Source: an uncultured Lachnospiraceae bacterium (GTDB taxonomy: Bacteria; Bacillota; Clostridia; Lachnospirales; Lachnospiraceae). From it: DNA of 33,482 nucleotides. The first letter of the stretch is position 1. Each line of letters opens with the position of its first letter. The DNA lies in assembly GCA_902786365.1 (NCBI GenBank), contig CADACD010000030.1, positions 1 through 33,482 on the forward strand, in the 5' to 3' direction. The notes under the pieces are model-generated. The model did no database searches and was not told the DNA's origin. It was given only the letters and a program-made list of their open reading frames with translations. A program made the position numbers and the translations under genes. Positions 1-8,288 of the stretch are shown in pieces.

Positions 1-47
1 CTATGCACTATAAAATAGAGTAAAATATTAGCGTTCTGGATTTCTAG

Positions 48-768
48 TGTGAGTTCCGGAACATTTACTTTGGTGTACACCCTAAAACTAAGCGCTTACT
101 ATATAAGTATGTCAACAATGGTCTTTTTTCGGCAAAGAATCTTGATATGCCAAGAACCGTCCGTATGCGTCCAAGAAAAACAAAATCTTCTTCCCTAAAG
201 GTAGATAAATCATGCCGTATAGGTCGTACATTTCAGGACTTTCAGCAGTATATGGCAGAAAACCGGGACATCCCTGTATGCCAGATAGACTCTGTGGAAG
301 GCGTAAAAGGCAGCTCTGTGTTGCTGACAATACATTTTGTACAACAGGAGCTTCAACTCGCATTTCTGCGCAAAGCAAATGATTCACAGTCAGTAATTAA
401 TATTTTTGAACGTCTTTATTTCGAACTCAGACCAGATATTTTCATAGAAACCTTTCCAATTTTACTAGCGGATAACGGCAGTGAGTTTTCCAATCCGAAG
501 GCCATTGAATTTGATTCACAGGGAAACCGGCGCACACAAATGTTTTATTGTGACGCAAATGCTCCTTACCAGAAGGGAAGCTGTGAAAATAACCATTCAG
601 ATCAGCCTTATGATGAGCCATATAAACTCGTATGCAAGGAAATCCCTTGGTAACAAAAGCCCTTATGAAATATTTGCGTTTATGTACGGTGAAGAGCTAC
701 TTAAAAAATTTGGTATTCAATTTATTCCGGCAGATGAAATCATTCTTAAACCAGAACTTTTGAAATAA
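48..768 (+). pseudogene. IS30-family transposase remnant (frameshifted, internally deleted)
   Basis: This is a decayed DDE transposase. The reading frame is open from about base 48 with no start codon. It reads VHPKT...NNGLFSAKNLDMPRTVRMRPRK, the usual IS30 run from the helix-turn-helix region into the catalytic core. The first frame continues to 653 and holds the core motifs DNGSEF and YCDANAPYQKGSCENNH (catalytic Asp and Glu regions). The family's C-terminal part (LMMSHINSYARKSLGNKSPYEIF, then a ...ILKPELL end) is in another frame that stops at 768. The roughly 20 residues normally between the two parts are missing, so a deletion combined with a frameshift has inactivated it. The N-terminal third is absent or unreadable in the window. 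Identification as IS30 is firm; the exact subgroup is not known. Confidence 0.85.
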
Positions 769-848
769 GAACAGAAAATCAAAGATTAAAATAATAAAAA
801 CAAGCCGGGATCAGAAGTTATGCAGCCATCATAAGGACATTCATAGGG

Positions 849-1023
849 GTGGAATTTACAACTTCCGAAAAAAGACCAGTAAATTCGATTCCTTTTTGGT
901 ATGCAATAAAATAACTAATAATCCCGACTATATGCTATATTTTAACTCAAAATTATATATTTTGCACCTAAAATACGATTTTTTTTGTGATGAGTGGAAT
1001 TTAACCTTACAAAGTGGAATTTA
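849..1023 (+). repeat. Three direct copies of GTGGAATTTA; probable IS30 end debris
   Basis: The gap from 769 to 1111 has no gene. The ten bases GTGGAATTTA occur at 849-858, 994-1003 and 1014-1023, all on the plus strand and all downstream of the transposase remnant. IS30-type elements of Firmicutes often carry GTGGAATTTAC-like termini (recalled family knowledge), so these may be terminal-repeat debris from one or more insertions. The rest of the gap is AT-rich and shows no other recognisable feature. Confidence 0.45.
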
Positions 1024-1111
1024 CTTTTTCAATTCACCATTTTAAAATTTTTTAATTTCCATTGAACCAATTCCTAATTTAAACCATAATCAAGCTTAGA
1101 CAGCCTGACTA

Positions 1112-1804
1112 TTATAAAAGAATCTTAATCAATATATTATTATTATATATGAAACTTAGGATGCTATTATTACTAATTGCTTTAAAAATCTGCTGCCCAG
1201 CATTTGTTCCTCCAAATGCTGTCAAAAGTATACATGCTACCCATATAATCAGTATACCTTCTGCAACTCCAACAATTCCTCCTGCAGATTTATTGACCTC
1301 TTTAATCACAGGCAGTCTGCCTACAATTCCCAATACCCGAACGACAATTCTCAATACAACTTTAAAAATAATAAACAATGCAATCACTGTAATTGCCCTG
1401 ATTAGAATATTGGTAAGTGATGCTACAAGATAGTCTGTGAAAGTTTTTGTTCCCATTTTAATCTTTTTTTCTGTTGTATTATTATTAATCAATTTTTTCT
1501 GTATTGATTCCGGAAGTTTCAACTCCTTCACTGCCTCATCCTGCATCTTTTCCTGAGACTTATTAATCTCCGGTGACACATATTTTTCAACATACTTTCT
1601 TGTCTGCTCATTTACCTTCTCTTTTATCTTTGTGTTTTTTATCGCTATTTCAATAGGTCCTGCCATCGCCATTGACAAAACTATCGATACTATTGTAGTC
1701 GCAATTGATAGTGCAATAGCAATAGCTCCTTTACGAAATCCATTATAAAACATAATCAATAGGAATACGGCTATTCCTATTAATAAAATTATTTCTGTCT
1801 CCAT
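1112..1804 (-). CDS. CvpA family membrane protein
   Basis: A 230-residue integral membrane protein. The N-terminus (IILLIGIAVFLLIMFYNGFRKGAI) has the hydrophobic helix followed by a Gly-Phe-Arg-Lys-Gly turn typical of the CvpA/colicin V production family. Further helices lie near residues 33-50, 128-155 and 165-200, and a charged loop (about 55-120) separates the halves. CvpA proteins are inner-membrane proteins linked to envelope homeostasis; their biochemical role is unsettled. The start is ATG with GGAGATGCA just before it. It is the last gene of a minus-strand set with the LysM and DUF5711 proteins, which fits an envelope role. Two 17-bp direct repeats lie 56-105 bases upstream. Confidence 0.8.
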   Translation of the reverse strand: METEIILLIGIAVFLLIMFYNGFRKGAIAIALSIATTIVSIVLSMAMAGPIEIAIKNTKIKEKVNEQTRKYVEKYVSPEINKSQEKMQDEAVKELKLPESIQKKLINNNTTEKKIKMGTKTFTDYLVASLTNILIRAITVIALFIIFKVVLRIVVRVLGIVGRLPVIKEVNKSAGGIVGVAEGILIIWVACILLTAFGGTNAGQQIFKAISNNSILSFIYNNNILIKILL

Positions 1805-1859
1805 TGCATCTCCATTCCGTAATATTATTTACATATATTACAATCATTTTATCACATAG

Positions 1860-1909
1860 CAGAATTCTTGTTTTTTAATCCTATTTACACACCAGAATTC
1901 TTGTTTTTT
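1860..1909 (-). repeat. Pair of 17-bp direct repeats upstream of cvpA
   Basis: CAGAATTCTTGTTTTTT is present exactly at 1860-1876 and again at 1893-1909, a 33-base period (about three helical turns). The pair lies between the DUF5711 gene and cvpA. In the direction of transcription the repeats read AAAAAACAAGAATTCTG. They could be a protein-binding pair or simply a small duplication. Confidence 0.5.
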
Positions 1910-2019
1910 CTTTCCACTTCCATGCACATTAAAAATCCATGTATAATACTAATCTTTTGCATATATTATGAAACAATCTCATTTTTATTACTATATATCT
2001 CCTACATCAGACAATTCCT

Positions 2020-3162
2020 TTATTTCAATTCAATTTCCTGTATCTCATTGTCGCTTACAAATATGAACTTCCTATCAGATACCGGTACAAGCTTCACAAT
2101 CTTTGTCTCAAAGGTCTTATTGAATCTTTCCTTGTCTTGAAACGAATACATTAGACATGTCCGTTCATCATTCATAACAATATTCTCACCAGCAAACGAA
2201 ATGTCGGAATAGTTAAAATCTGTTGATTTTGTATATACCTTTTTGCCATTTTTATCATATACCTTTATCACATGTGCATATGACTGATCATTACTTTCAA
2301 ATACAATGCCTATATATTGGCTGCTGTAAAAAACCGTCTCAACCTTTCCATCAAATTCCTGTTCATATTGAATACTTGGTTTTTCATCAATTTGATAAAT
2401 TGTAAACATATTGTCTCCGACTGCTACTGCTGTCTTGTTATTGATAAAATTCACCTCAGGAACTATCGAGTCCTTATATTGATTAAAACCGCCTACTATA
2501 CGGTCCACCTCGTTTTCACCGACTGAGGAATAGTTATAAAATATCACTTTTGACTGTGCCTGTCCTTCTGATATCGCCAGATAAGAGGCTATAAGTCTTG
2601 TAGCATCACCGGACAGAGCAATTGATATCGGATAGCCATCTCCTTCAAGAACTGTTCGTCCACTTACCAATTTGACACCATTCTTATCATATAACTCAAT
2701 ATAATTCGCTGTACCATCATCAAGTATAGCCGCTATCACTCCATTTTCCGATACTGTAATATCAATGATTGCATGTGTTGCTGTCACATTGACCTGATTA
2801 CCTTTTACATCAAATAGACTTATTTGTGTTGACTTTCTTTCTGCCATGACAATATAGGATCCCCGCACATCTACTACCGGTGATGTCATCTGCACAGCCT
2901 TGTTAAAAACTTCCCTACCATTTTTGTAAAATGATATTCCATCACTGCTATATCTGAGAATACCACCTTCAAATTCCTGGTATTTTGATTGAATCTTGCT
3001 ATCAACTTCTACTTTATTTTTTACCTTATAGCTTTTAAATACTTTATTTTTTTCTCTAACCACATAAACATAAGAGCATATAATTACTATTAATATGATG
3101 ATACATGGTATAATTATTTTTCGTTTTCTCCAGAATACACTTTCATATATTTTTTTATTCAT
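2020..3162 (-). CDS. DUF5711 family membrane-anchored protein
   Basis: A 380-residue protein of the type called DUF5711 in Lachnospiraceae. It has a short basic cytoplasmic tail, one membrane helix (about residues 17-34) and a long exported domain. That domain is built of repeated beta-strand units of about 40-45 residues (for example SYIVMAERKSTQISLFDVKG and GVIAAILDDGTANYIELYDKNG). This pattern resembles a WD40 or YVTN-like beta-propeller. No catalytic motif is visible, so a binding or scaffold role on the outer face of the membrane is the simplest reading. The start is ATG with GAGGTAGG before it. The gene sits 59 bp after the LysM protein gene and 215 bp before cvpA on the same strand, and the three may be co-transcribed. 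The family call is from recall; the fold is inferred. Confidence 0.7.
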   Translation of the reverse strand: MNKKIYESVFWRKRKIIIPCIIILIVIICSYVYVVREKNKVFKSYKVKNKVEVDSKIQSKYQEFEGGILRYSSDGISFYKNGREVFNKAVQMTSPVVDVRGSYIVMAERKSTQISLFDVKGNQVNVTATHAIIDITVSENGVIAAILDDGTANYIELYDKNGVKLVSGRTVLEGDGYPISIALSGDATRLIASYLAISEGQAQSKVIFYNYSSVGENEVDRIVGGFNQYKDSIVPEVNFINNKTAVAVGDNMFTIYQIDEKPSIQYEQEFDGKVETVFYSSQYIGIVFESNDQSYAHVIKVYDKNGKKVYTKSTDFNYSDISFAGENIVMNDERTCLMYSFQDKERFNKTFETKIVKLVPVSDRKFIFVSDNEIQEIELK

Positions 3163-3221
3163 TGTACCTACCTCATTATCAAAACGGTCTTAGCTTTATA
3201 AGTATACCACATATATTTTCT

Positions 3222-5306
3222 TTATGGAAGTATAAGTCTTTGTCCAATTGTAATGTTTTCATCTGTGTCAGACATGTGATTCGCCTCTCTTATTTTATCT
3301 ATCATATTGATATCTCCATATACCAGCTTACTAATGGAATAGAGCGAGTCTCCTTTTTTTACTGTATAATACTGCGGTTCAACAGATGCCGGAGTTTCTT
3401 CCTGCTTGTTTTCGTTATTGCTTCCATCATTACTGCTACCATTTTGTGATTGATTATCTGAAGACTCCTTTACACTATTTTGCTGATCTGTACTACTCTC
3501 CTCATCCTGCTTTACATCTTTTTGTGTTTCATTTTCTGCATTTTTATCCTGTTTCGTAGTATCTGTCTGTGTACCATCTCCTGATTCTTTACCATCATTC
3601 AAATTTTGCCCGGATGTATTTTCGGTTGTACTATTTTCATCCTCATTATCACTGGCTCCTGATGTCGTTACATCTGCTGCTACATCTACAATTTCAACTG
3701 TGCCATTTCCCTCTTTATCAACAACATCTTTGTCCTGCCCATTTTTATTGCCGACTTTGTTCTGATTATCCTTGGTATTTTCAGGATTTTCAACAACAGT
3801 AGCATTTGCCATTTTACTGACCATATTTTTGATATCTTTAATCTGCCCTGAAGTATGCACTACCGAAATTGCACCAAGTAGTATAGCGATAAGTATAAAT
3901 GAAGAAGCTGAGTATGCAAATAATGGAGCCTGCTTTTTTCTGTCTTCTACTGGTTTATCAATCATAATTTTTTCATTTATTACCTCAGGAATCACTTTAT
4001 TTTCATTTTTATTTTTTGATTGTCTTACATTTAATTCTACTTTATCCTTATCTGCAATTACCCCATATTGTTTTTCTATTTCACTTTCTCTAATTTTTCC
4101 ATTTGCCTTTATTTTTTCACTTATTTTTACACTTACATTATCATTCAATTTATCTCTTTGCGTTTCTCCTATTTTTCCTTTTGCTTCATTATTTATCATT
4201 TTCGTTCCATTCTTATTTATGTCTTCATCCATTTTTTTCGCACTGTTCTTTCCGATTTCTGCTCTTATGCTTTCGGTATTATTTGTTTCTGCATCTATAT
4301 TCACATCTTTTATACCATCTTTTTTTATACCGAAATGGATTTCCTTCTCTTTACTCTTTTCTGCACTTGTTTTCATTTCACTATCACTGCTGCCACTGAT
4401 ACTTACTTTTGCATCTCTACTTTTTTCATCATTAAAATCCATGTCTGTTGTTACTGATTTTTCCTGACGATATTTTATGTTTAATTTTTCATTTAGCTTA
4501 TCATTTTTATTCTGCTTATTTTTTCGATTTTTCTTTTTCAATGTTTCCTCTCCTTTTGCATCTATATTATTTTTACCAACTTTTTTATTACTCTTTTCCA
4601 ACTCCTGTGCCGCCTGTATTTCTCCTGCTTCTTTTCCCGATTCTCTGTCAATTCTGTATAGTAACCTGTGCACTGTTGCATTAATACTTCTCTTTTTACT
4701 CTGTTCATATTCAGCCGGCACTTCATTGATATCTTCATTTACCACCATGTATGACTGCATGTCCACATTCTTTTCATAATAAATGTAATGTCCCTCAATT
4801 TTTTTCATTCCACCATCACTATATATATGAAATGTGTCCTCACATTCAATTCTGTCAAGAACGAAACATACCTTATCATTTCCTGCAAAATTATCCAGAT
4901 GTATTTTCTGAATATTTGCCATATCCCCTGCTAACATTCCTGGAATCGATAAAAACCATCCAACAATCTCCACATTATCAAAAAAATTCTTTATATTCTC
5001 ATATATGCCTGTCCAGACATCTTCATCAAATATAATCTCATTATCAATAACTGGCTTTGCACATACTGCTCCACTGATAAAAAAGTATGTATTTCCACTG
5101 TGTTTTATTACATTTCCAAGCAGCACCCCATACTTTAAATTTCTACTACTGAAATGCTTTACATAGCTCATTACAAAATCTTCAACATATATTTTCTTGT
5201 TTTCCTGTCCTACATCTCCTATTTGTCTGACATTTTTAGGCAGCTTTAAATCAGTTTTTGTTTCTGCCAGCCCCTCTTCTTCACCCTGATAAATTATTTC
5301 AATCAA
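3222..5306 (-). CDS. MPN/JAMM-like domain - transmembrane - LysM protein
   Basis: A 694-residue protein in three parts. Residues about 40-175 look like an MPN (JAB1/Mov34) fold: YGVLLG, then VEIVGWFLSIPG at 112-123, then an Ala-Gly-Asp-rich helix. In active JAMM enzymes this site reads GWYHSHPG; here both metal-binding His are Leu and Ile, so isopeptidase activity is not expected. Residues about 205-460 are low-complexity Lys/Asn/Asp/Glu, presumably a flexible cytoplasmic tether. A membrane helix lies at about 462-483 and is followed by a polar linker. A LysM module ends the protein (about 646-694, starting YYTVKKGDSLYSISKLVYG) and would bind peptidoglycan outside the cell. The start is TTG, chosen because AAAGGGGAG lies seven bases before it. 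It probably joins the cell wall to a cytoplasmic partner held by the MPN-like head. Confidence 0.75.
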   Translation of the reverse strand: MIEIIYQGEEEGLAETKTDLKLPKNVRQIGDVGQENKKIYVEDFVMSYVKHFSSRNLKYGVLLGNVIKHSGNTYFFISGAVCAKPVIDNEIIFDEDVWTGIYENIKNFFDNVEIVGWFLSIPGMLAGDMANIQKIHLDNFAGNDKVCFVLDRIECEDTFHIYSDGGMKKIEGHYIYYEKNVDMQSYMVVNEDINEVPAEYEQSKKRSINATVHRLLYRIDRESGKEAGEIQAAQELEKSNKKVGKNNIDAKGEETLKKKNRKNKQNKNDKLNEKLNIKYRQEKSVTTDMDFNDEKSRDAKVSISGSSDSEMKTSAEKSKEKEIHFGIKKDGIKDVNIDAETNNTESIRAEIGKNSAKKMDEDINKNGTKMINNEAKGKIGETQRDKLNDNVSVKISEKIKANGKIRESEIEKQYGVIADKDKVELNVRQSKNKNENKVIPEVINEKIMIDKPVEDRKKQAPLFAYSASSFILIAILLGAISVVHTSGQIKDIKNMVSKMANATVVENPENTKDNQNKVGNKNGQDKDVVDKEGNGTVEIVDVAADVTTSGASDNEDENSTTENTSGQNLNDGKESGDGTQTDTTKQDKNAENETQKDVKQDEESSTDQQNSVKESSDNQSQNGSSNDGSNNENKQEETPASVEPQYYTVKKGDSLYSISKLVYGDINMIDKIREANHMSDTDENITIGQRLILP

Positions 5307-5331
5307 CTTTGCGCTCCCCTTTCACTGCAAA

Positions 5332-5378
5332 ATATAATAGCTGCAATACCATTTGTTCTGATATTACAGCTACTATAT
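5332..5378 (-). terminator. Hairpin between the coiled-coil gene and the LysM gene
   Basis: ATATAATAGCTG (5332-5343) and CAGCTACTATAT (5367-5378) form a 12-bp stem with one mismatch and a 23-base loop. In the minus direction it is followed by TTTTGC. It lies 80 bases after the stop codon of the upstream gene and before the ribosome binding site of the LysM gene, so it may terminate or attenuate transcription between them. The tail is weak for an intrinsic terminator. Confidence 0.45.
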
Positions 5379-5458
5379 TACCATAAGAGAAATAAAAAAC
5401 TTGTCGAACCATATTGAATATTCATAAAATATTTCTACATTTTCTCTTAATGTTTTTA

Positions 5459-6866
5459 TTATTTTTTATTTTTTATCATTGAATAAGCTTCACCTATATT
5501 GGTAGCACCATTATTATTGATAATCTGAATCATATTATTGATGCAAACTGCATCTGTATATGATTTTGTAAGATACTTTTCGTATTTTTCTTCAATCAGC
5601 TTACTAATTTTCACAAACTCATCATTTTTTGACTTATACAAAGCTGCTTTTTCACTAATCTCTGTTTGTTTACTTTCGATAATCGGAACATGCTTTGCAT
5701 TGATACTGTTTATAATCTGCTGCTTTTTATGCTCCTCAAACTCTTTTAATTTTTTATCTTTAGCTGCTGTTGCATTTTCTATACTACTCTGCAATTCTAA
5801 TATTTTAGAATCATATTTTTCAAGATTATAATGACTTTCGTCTGTATCTGTTTTGATACTTTTCTTTATCTTCTTAATTGTCTTGTTATTATCAGCAATT
5901 TTATCCCGATGTTCTCTCATATCTTCCAAAGTACCATTGTCCTTATCCTTTGTGACAAGGAATATTGTCATATATATCGTAATAAATACAACAACAATTA
6001 CCACCCATAAGAGGAACTTCAAAAAGAACCATGGATCGACAATCTCTACTACCACCCACGGAATCAAAATCAAACCTATAACAAAAACAAAAAATTTCAC
6101 AATCCATTCCAAAAATGATTGTGTACAATATAATGCATAAAACCACTTTGTGTCACAATATGTAGGTAATCCATTTTCTTTTAAGGTCTTTCTGATATAT
6201 CGTCTTGTACTTTTGTTTTCAGAAATCAGATGTGATGTTTCATTATCAATTCTTTCTCTTACTCCGCGCTCTTTTGCTTTATTTCTTTCATTTTTAAGTT
6301 TTTTCAGTTCGATGCTGCCATCATTGATAATCTTGTTTTCTTTAGAAATATAATTCTCTCTTTCATTCTCTACTGTCTTATTCAAATCTGTGTCAAGATT
6401 CTTTTTTTCATCAGCAAGATGCTTCTCTAATTTTTTTCCTTCACTTGCCAAGTTTTTAATTTCCGATACAAGTGCATCTCTTGTTGTAACATCTTCAAGC
6501 ATTTTTGTAAGTTCATTTACTCCTCCATTAAAAAACTCAGCCACGTCGGATGGCAACTGTTGTTGTGGTTGTTGTGACTGTTCCGGCTTTGACACCTGCT
6601 GTGGTGATTGTGGCAATTGTTGCTGTTCCTGTGCGTTTTCGCCTGTTGTCTCTTCTTCCTGCACGTTTTCGCCTGTTGTCTCTTCTTCCTGCACGTTTTC
6701 GCCTGTTGTCTCTTCTTCCTGCACGTTTTCGCACGTTTTCGCCTGTTGTCTCTTCTTCCTGCGCATTTTCGCCTGATATCACTTCTTTTTGCACTTCCTG
6801 TTCTGGATTATGTTTTTGTGCTTGACTATTCTCATTTGATTCTATCTTTTCATTTTCATTATCCAT
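5459..6866 (-). pseudogene. Coiled-coil membrane protein, frame broken in its N-terminal repeats
   Basis: I do not recognise the family. The natural start is the ATG at 6866 (MDNENEKIESNENSQ), which follows a strong GGAGG with seven bases of spacing. After an acidic Gln/Glu-rich head the gene enters 30-bp repeats encoding ETTGENVQEE. An extra 10 bp in that array (6731-6740) throws the start out of frame with the body, which runs open from about 6766 to 5459. The body (about 400 residues) has Gln/Pro-rich sequence, a long coiled coil, two adjacent membrane helices (WIVKFFVFVIGLILIPWVVV and FFLKFLLWVVIVVVFITIYM), then a second coiled coil. Removing 10 bp restores one reading frame of about 465 residues. 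It may be a true pseudogene, an on/off contingency gene or an assembly error. The in-frame ATG at 6766 has no good ribosome binding site. Confidence 0.7.
6641..6770 (-). repeat. 30-bp coding minisatellite with a 10-bp extra unit
   Basis: Three identical 30-bp units occupy 6641-6670, 6671-6700 and 6701-6730. An extra ten bases, GCACGTTTTC (6731-6740), duplicate the last third of a unit. A fourth unit at 6741-6770 differs by two bases at its end (GCGCATTTTC). Each full unit adds ten residues, so unit gain or loss is neutral to frame, whereas the 10-bp step is not. The near identity of the units points to recent slippage or recombination. Confidence 0.9.
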
Positions 6867-6905
6867 GTACAATCCTCCGTTCCTCACTTATTTAAATATA
6901 TAATA

Positions 6906-8039
6906 TTACTGGACATTCAATGCCATATCTCCATCTTTAATCCAATTTAGTTTTCTAAGTCCCTTTGCGATAAAATACGTTAAAACCCCTGGCAAGGCAA
7001 AATGCATAATAATGATTTCAAGCATTGCAACATTAGTAGATGTTCCTGCTTTTATCATTGCATCATATGCTGCAAATTGTCCAACAAGCCCTGAACTACC
7101 CATTCCTGAACCTTCCGGTGTACTAACCATTTTCAAAACTGCTGATGATATTGGTCCAAGCACCGCACTTGCCACAATAGATGGTAGCCAGATAAACGGC
7201 CGTTTCATAATATTGGGAACCTGAAGCATCGATGTTCCCAACCCCTGCGCAATCAAACCACCTGTCTTATTTTCCTTATAGCTGATTACTGCAAATCCTA
7301 CCATCTGGCAACAACATCCTACTGTTGCTGCACCTGCTGCCAACCCCGATATTCCCATAGAAATACCAATTGCTGCTGAACTTATTGGTAATGTCAAAAT
7401 CATACCCATAAGAATGGCCACTATTATTCCCCCAATTATCGGACTTTTCTCAACATTTACATTCACTACACTTCCAATCCATTTGATAAATCTTGTTATA
7501 TATGGTCCTATAAAAATTCCTGTAAATGAACCTGACAAAATTGATACAAAAGGAGTTACAAGAATATCTATCTGTGTCTTTCCTGAAATCATATGTCCGA
7601 CTTCAATTGCTATATATGCAGCAACAAATGCTCCCAATGGTTCTCCCGGAACTCCTAATGTAAACATAAAACTTTCTGTTCCTGCAAGTTCATACAACAT
7701 TGGAAATGCACCCACCATTCCGGCAACTGCTGCTGATACAGTCACTAACGGCGATTCTTTATATTTTGATGCAACACCTACACCAATTCCAGCACCTGTT
7801 ATTGTTTTAGCAATATTCGCAATAAAATCAAGATATATTGCAGTTTTTCCATGTGTAAACCCTGCAATCTGGGATAAGATTGTTCCAAAAATCAGTGTAG
7901 AAAACAATCCAAGTGCCATTCCACTTAATCCTTCAATAAATAACCTGTTTAAATATTTTTTCACGCTTATACCATTACATACTACAAAAAAATTGTGTAG
8001 TACTGCCAAATATAATATTGAAAGAAACGGCAGTATCAT
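6906..8039 (-). CDS. PTS EIIC-like membrane protein (PTS_EIIC_2 / PfoR type)
   Basis: A 377-residue polytopic membrane protein with about ten hydrophobic segments rich in Gly and Ala. It resembles the PTS_EIIC_2 family that includes the PfoR-like proteins; the glycine-rich stretches (TITGAGIGVGVASKYKESP, GVPGEPLGAFVAAYIAIEVG, GSGMGSSGLVGQ) are in the usual order. Members are annotated either as sugar-transport IIC subunits or as regulators. No EIIA or EIIB gene is nearby, so the substrate and even a transport role are unproven. The start is ATG with AAAGGA before it. It has its own promoter (8184-8211) and a leader of about 140 nt with a strong hairpin, suggesting control at the RNA or operator level. 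Confidence 0.75.
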   Translation of the reverse strand: MILPFLSILYLAVLHNFFVVCNGISVKKYLNRLFIEGLSGMALGLFSTLIFGTILSQIAGFTHGKTAIYLDFIANIAKTITGAGIGVGVASKYKESPLVTVSAAVAGMVGAFPMLYELAGTESFMFTLGVPGEPLGAFVAAYIAIEVGHMISGKTQIDILVTPFVSILSGSFTGIFIGPYITRFIKWIGSVVNVNVEKSPIIGGIIVAILMGMILTLPISSAAIGISMGISGLAAGAATVGCCCQMVGFAVISYKENKTGGLIAQGLGTSMLQVPNIMKRPFIWLPSIVASAVLGPISSAVLKMVSTPEGSGMGSSGLVGQFAAYDAMIKAGTSTNVAMLEIIIMHFALPGVLTYFIAKGLRKLNWIKDGDMALNVQ

Positions 8040-8151
8040 CTAATCCTTTCTCTATAGATTTTCTTTCACATTTGTATTCTTGTGCCTGCATTCAAACTGC
8101 CTTTTTATAACCTGTATTCAAGCCAATTCTTATTGCATACACCCAAGGCTC

Positions 8152-8172
8152 TGCCTTACCTTCGATAAGGCA
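8152..8172 (-). promoter_or_regulatory. Leader hairpin or operator of the EIIC-like gene
   Basis: In transcript sense TGCCTTA-TCGAAGG-TAAGGCA is a perfect 7-bp stem with a 7-base loop starting about five bases after the predicted transcription start. The bases just after it allow a competing hairpin, AAGGC-AGA-GCCTT, which uses part of the same stem. No T-tract follows, so it is not a terminator. It may be an operator palindrome or a switchable 5' leader. Confidence 0.5.
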
Positions 8173-8183
8173 CCTCAGTGCAT

Positions 8184-8211
8184 ATTATATCATAGTATTT
8201 TTATTTAACAA
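8184..8211 (-). promoter_or_regulatory. Sigma-A-type promoter of the EIIC-like gene
   Basis: On the minus strand TTGTTA (8206-8211) is followed after 16 bases by a perfect TATAAT (8184-8189). It lies between the sirtuin stop and the EIIC-like start and gives a leader of about 140 nt. Confidence 0.6.
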
Positions 8212-8288
8212 TACAATTTTACTTCTATTCATCTATATCTACAATTCCTGCTTTTTAGCTGAAAACTTAGTTATAGTCAAATCATTAT

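Noticed and set aside
3569-4779. Several long plus-strand open frames rich in Phe, Leu, Tyr and His opposite the LysM gene
   Set aside because: They are antisense to the Lys/Asn-rich linker. AAA/AAT codons read backwards give Phe/Ile frames, with no ribosome binding sites or family resemblance.
6641-6770. CRISPR-like direct repeats
   Set aside because: The units are contiguous with no spacers and are coding, so this is a minisatellite.
6537-6887. A 116-residue frame with an Arg-rich repeat tail (NRRKRAGRRD)
   Set aside because: Only its first 45 residues are the true N-terminus. The Arg-rich part is the 30-bp array read in the wrong frame after the 10-bp insertion.
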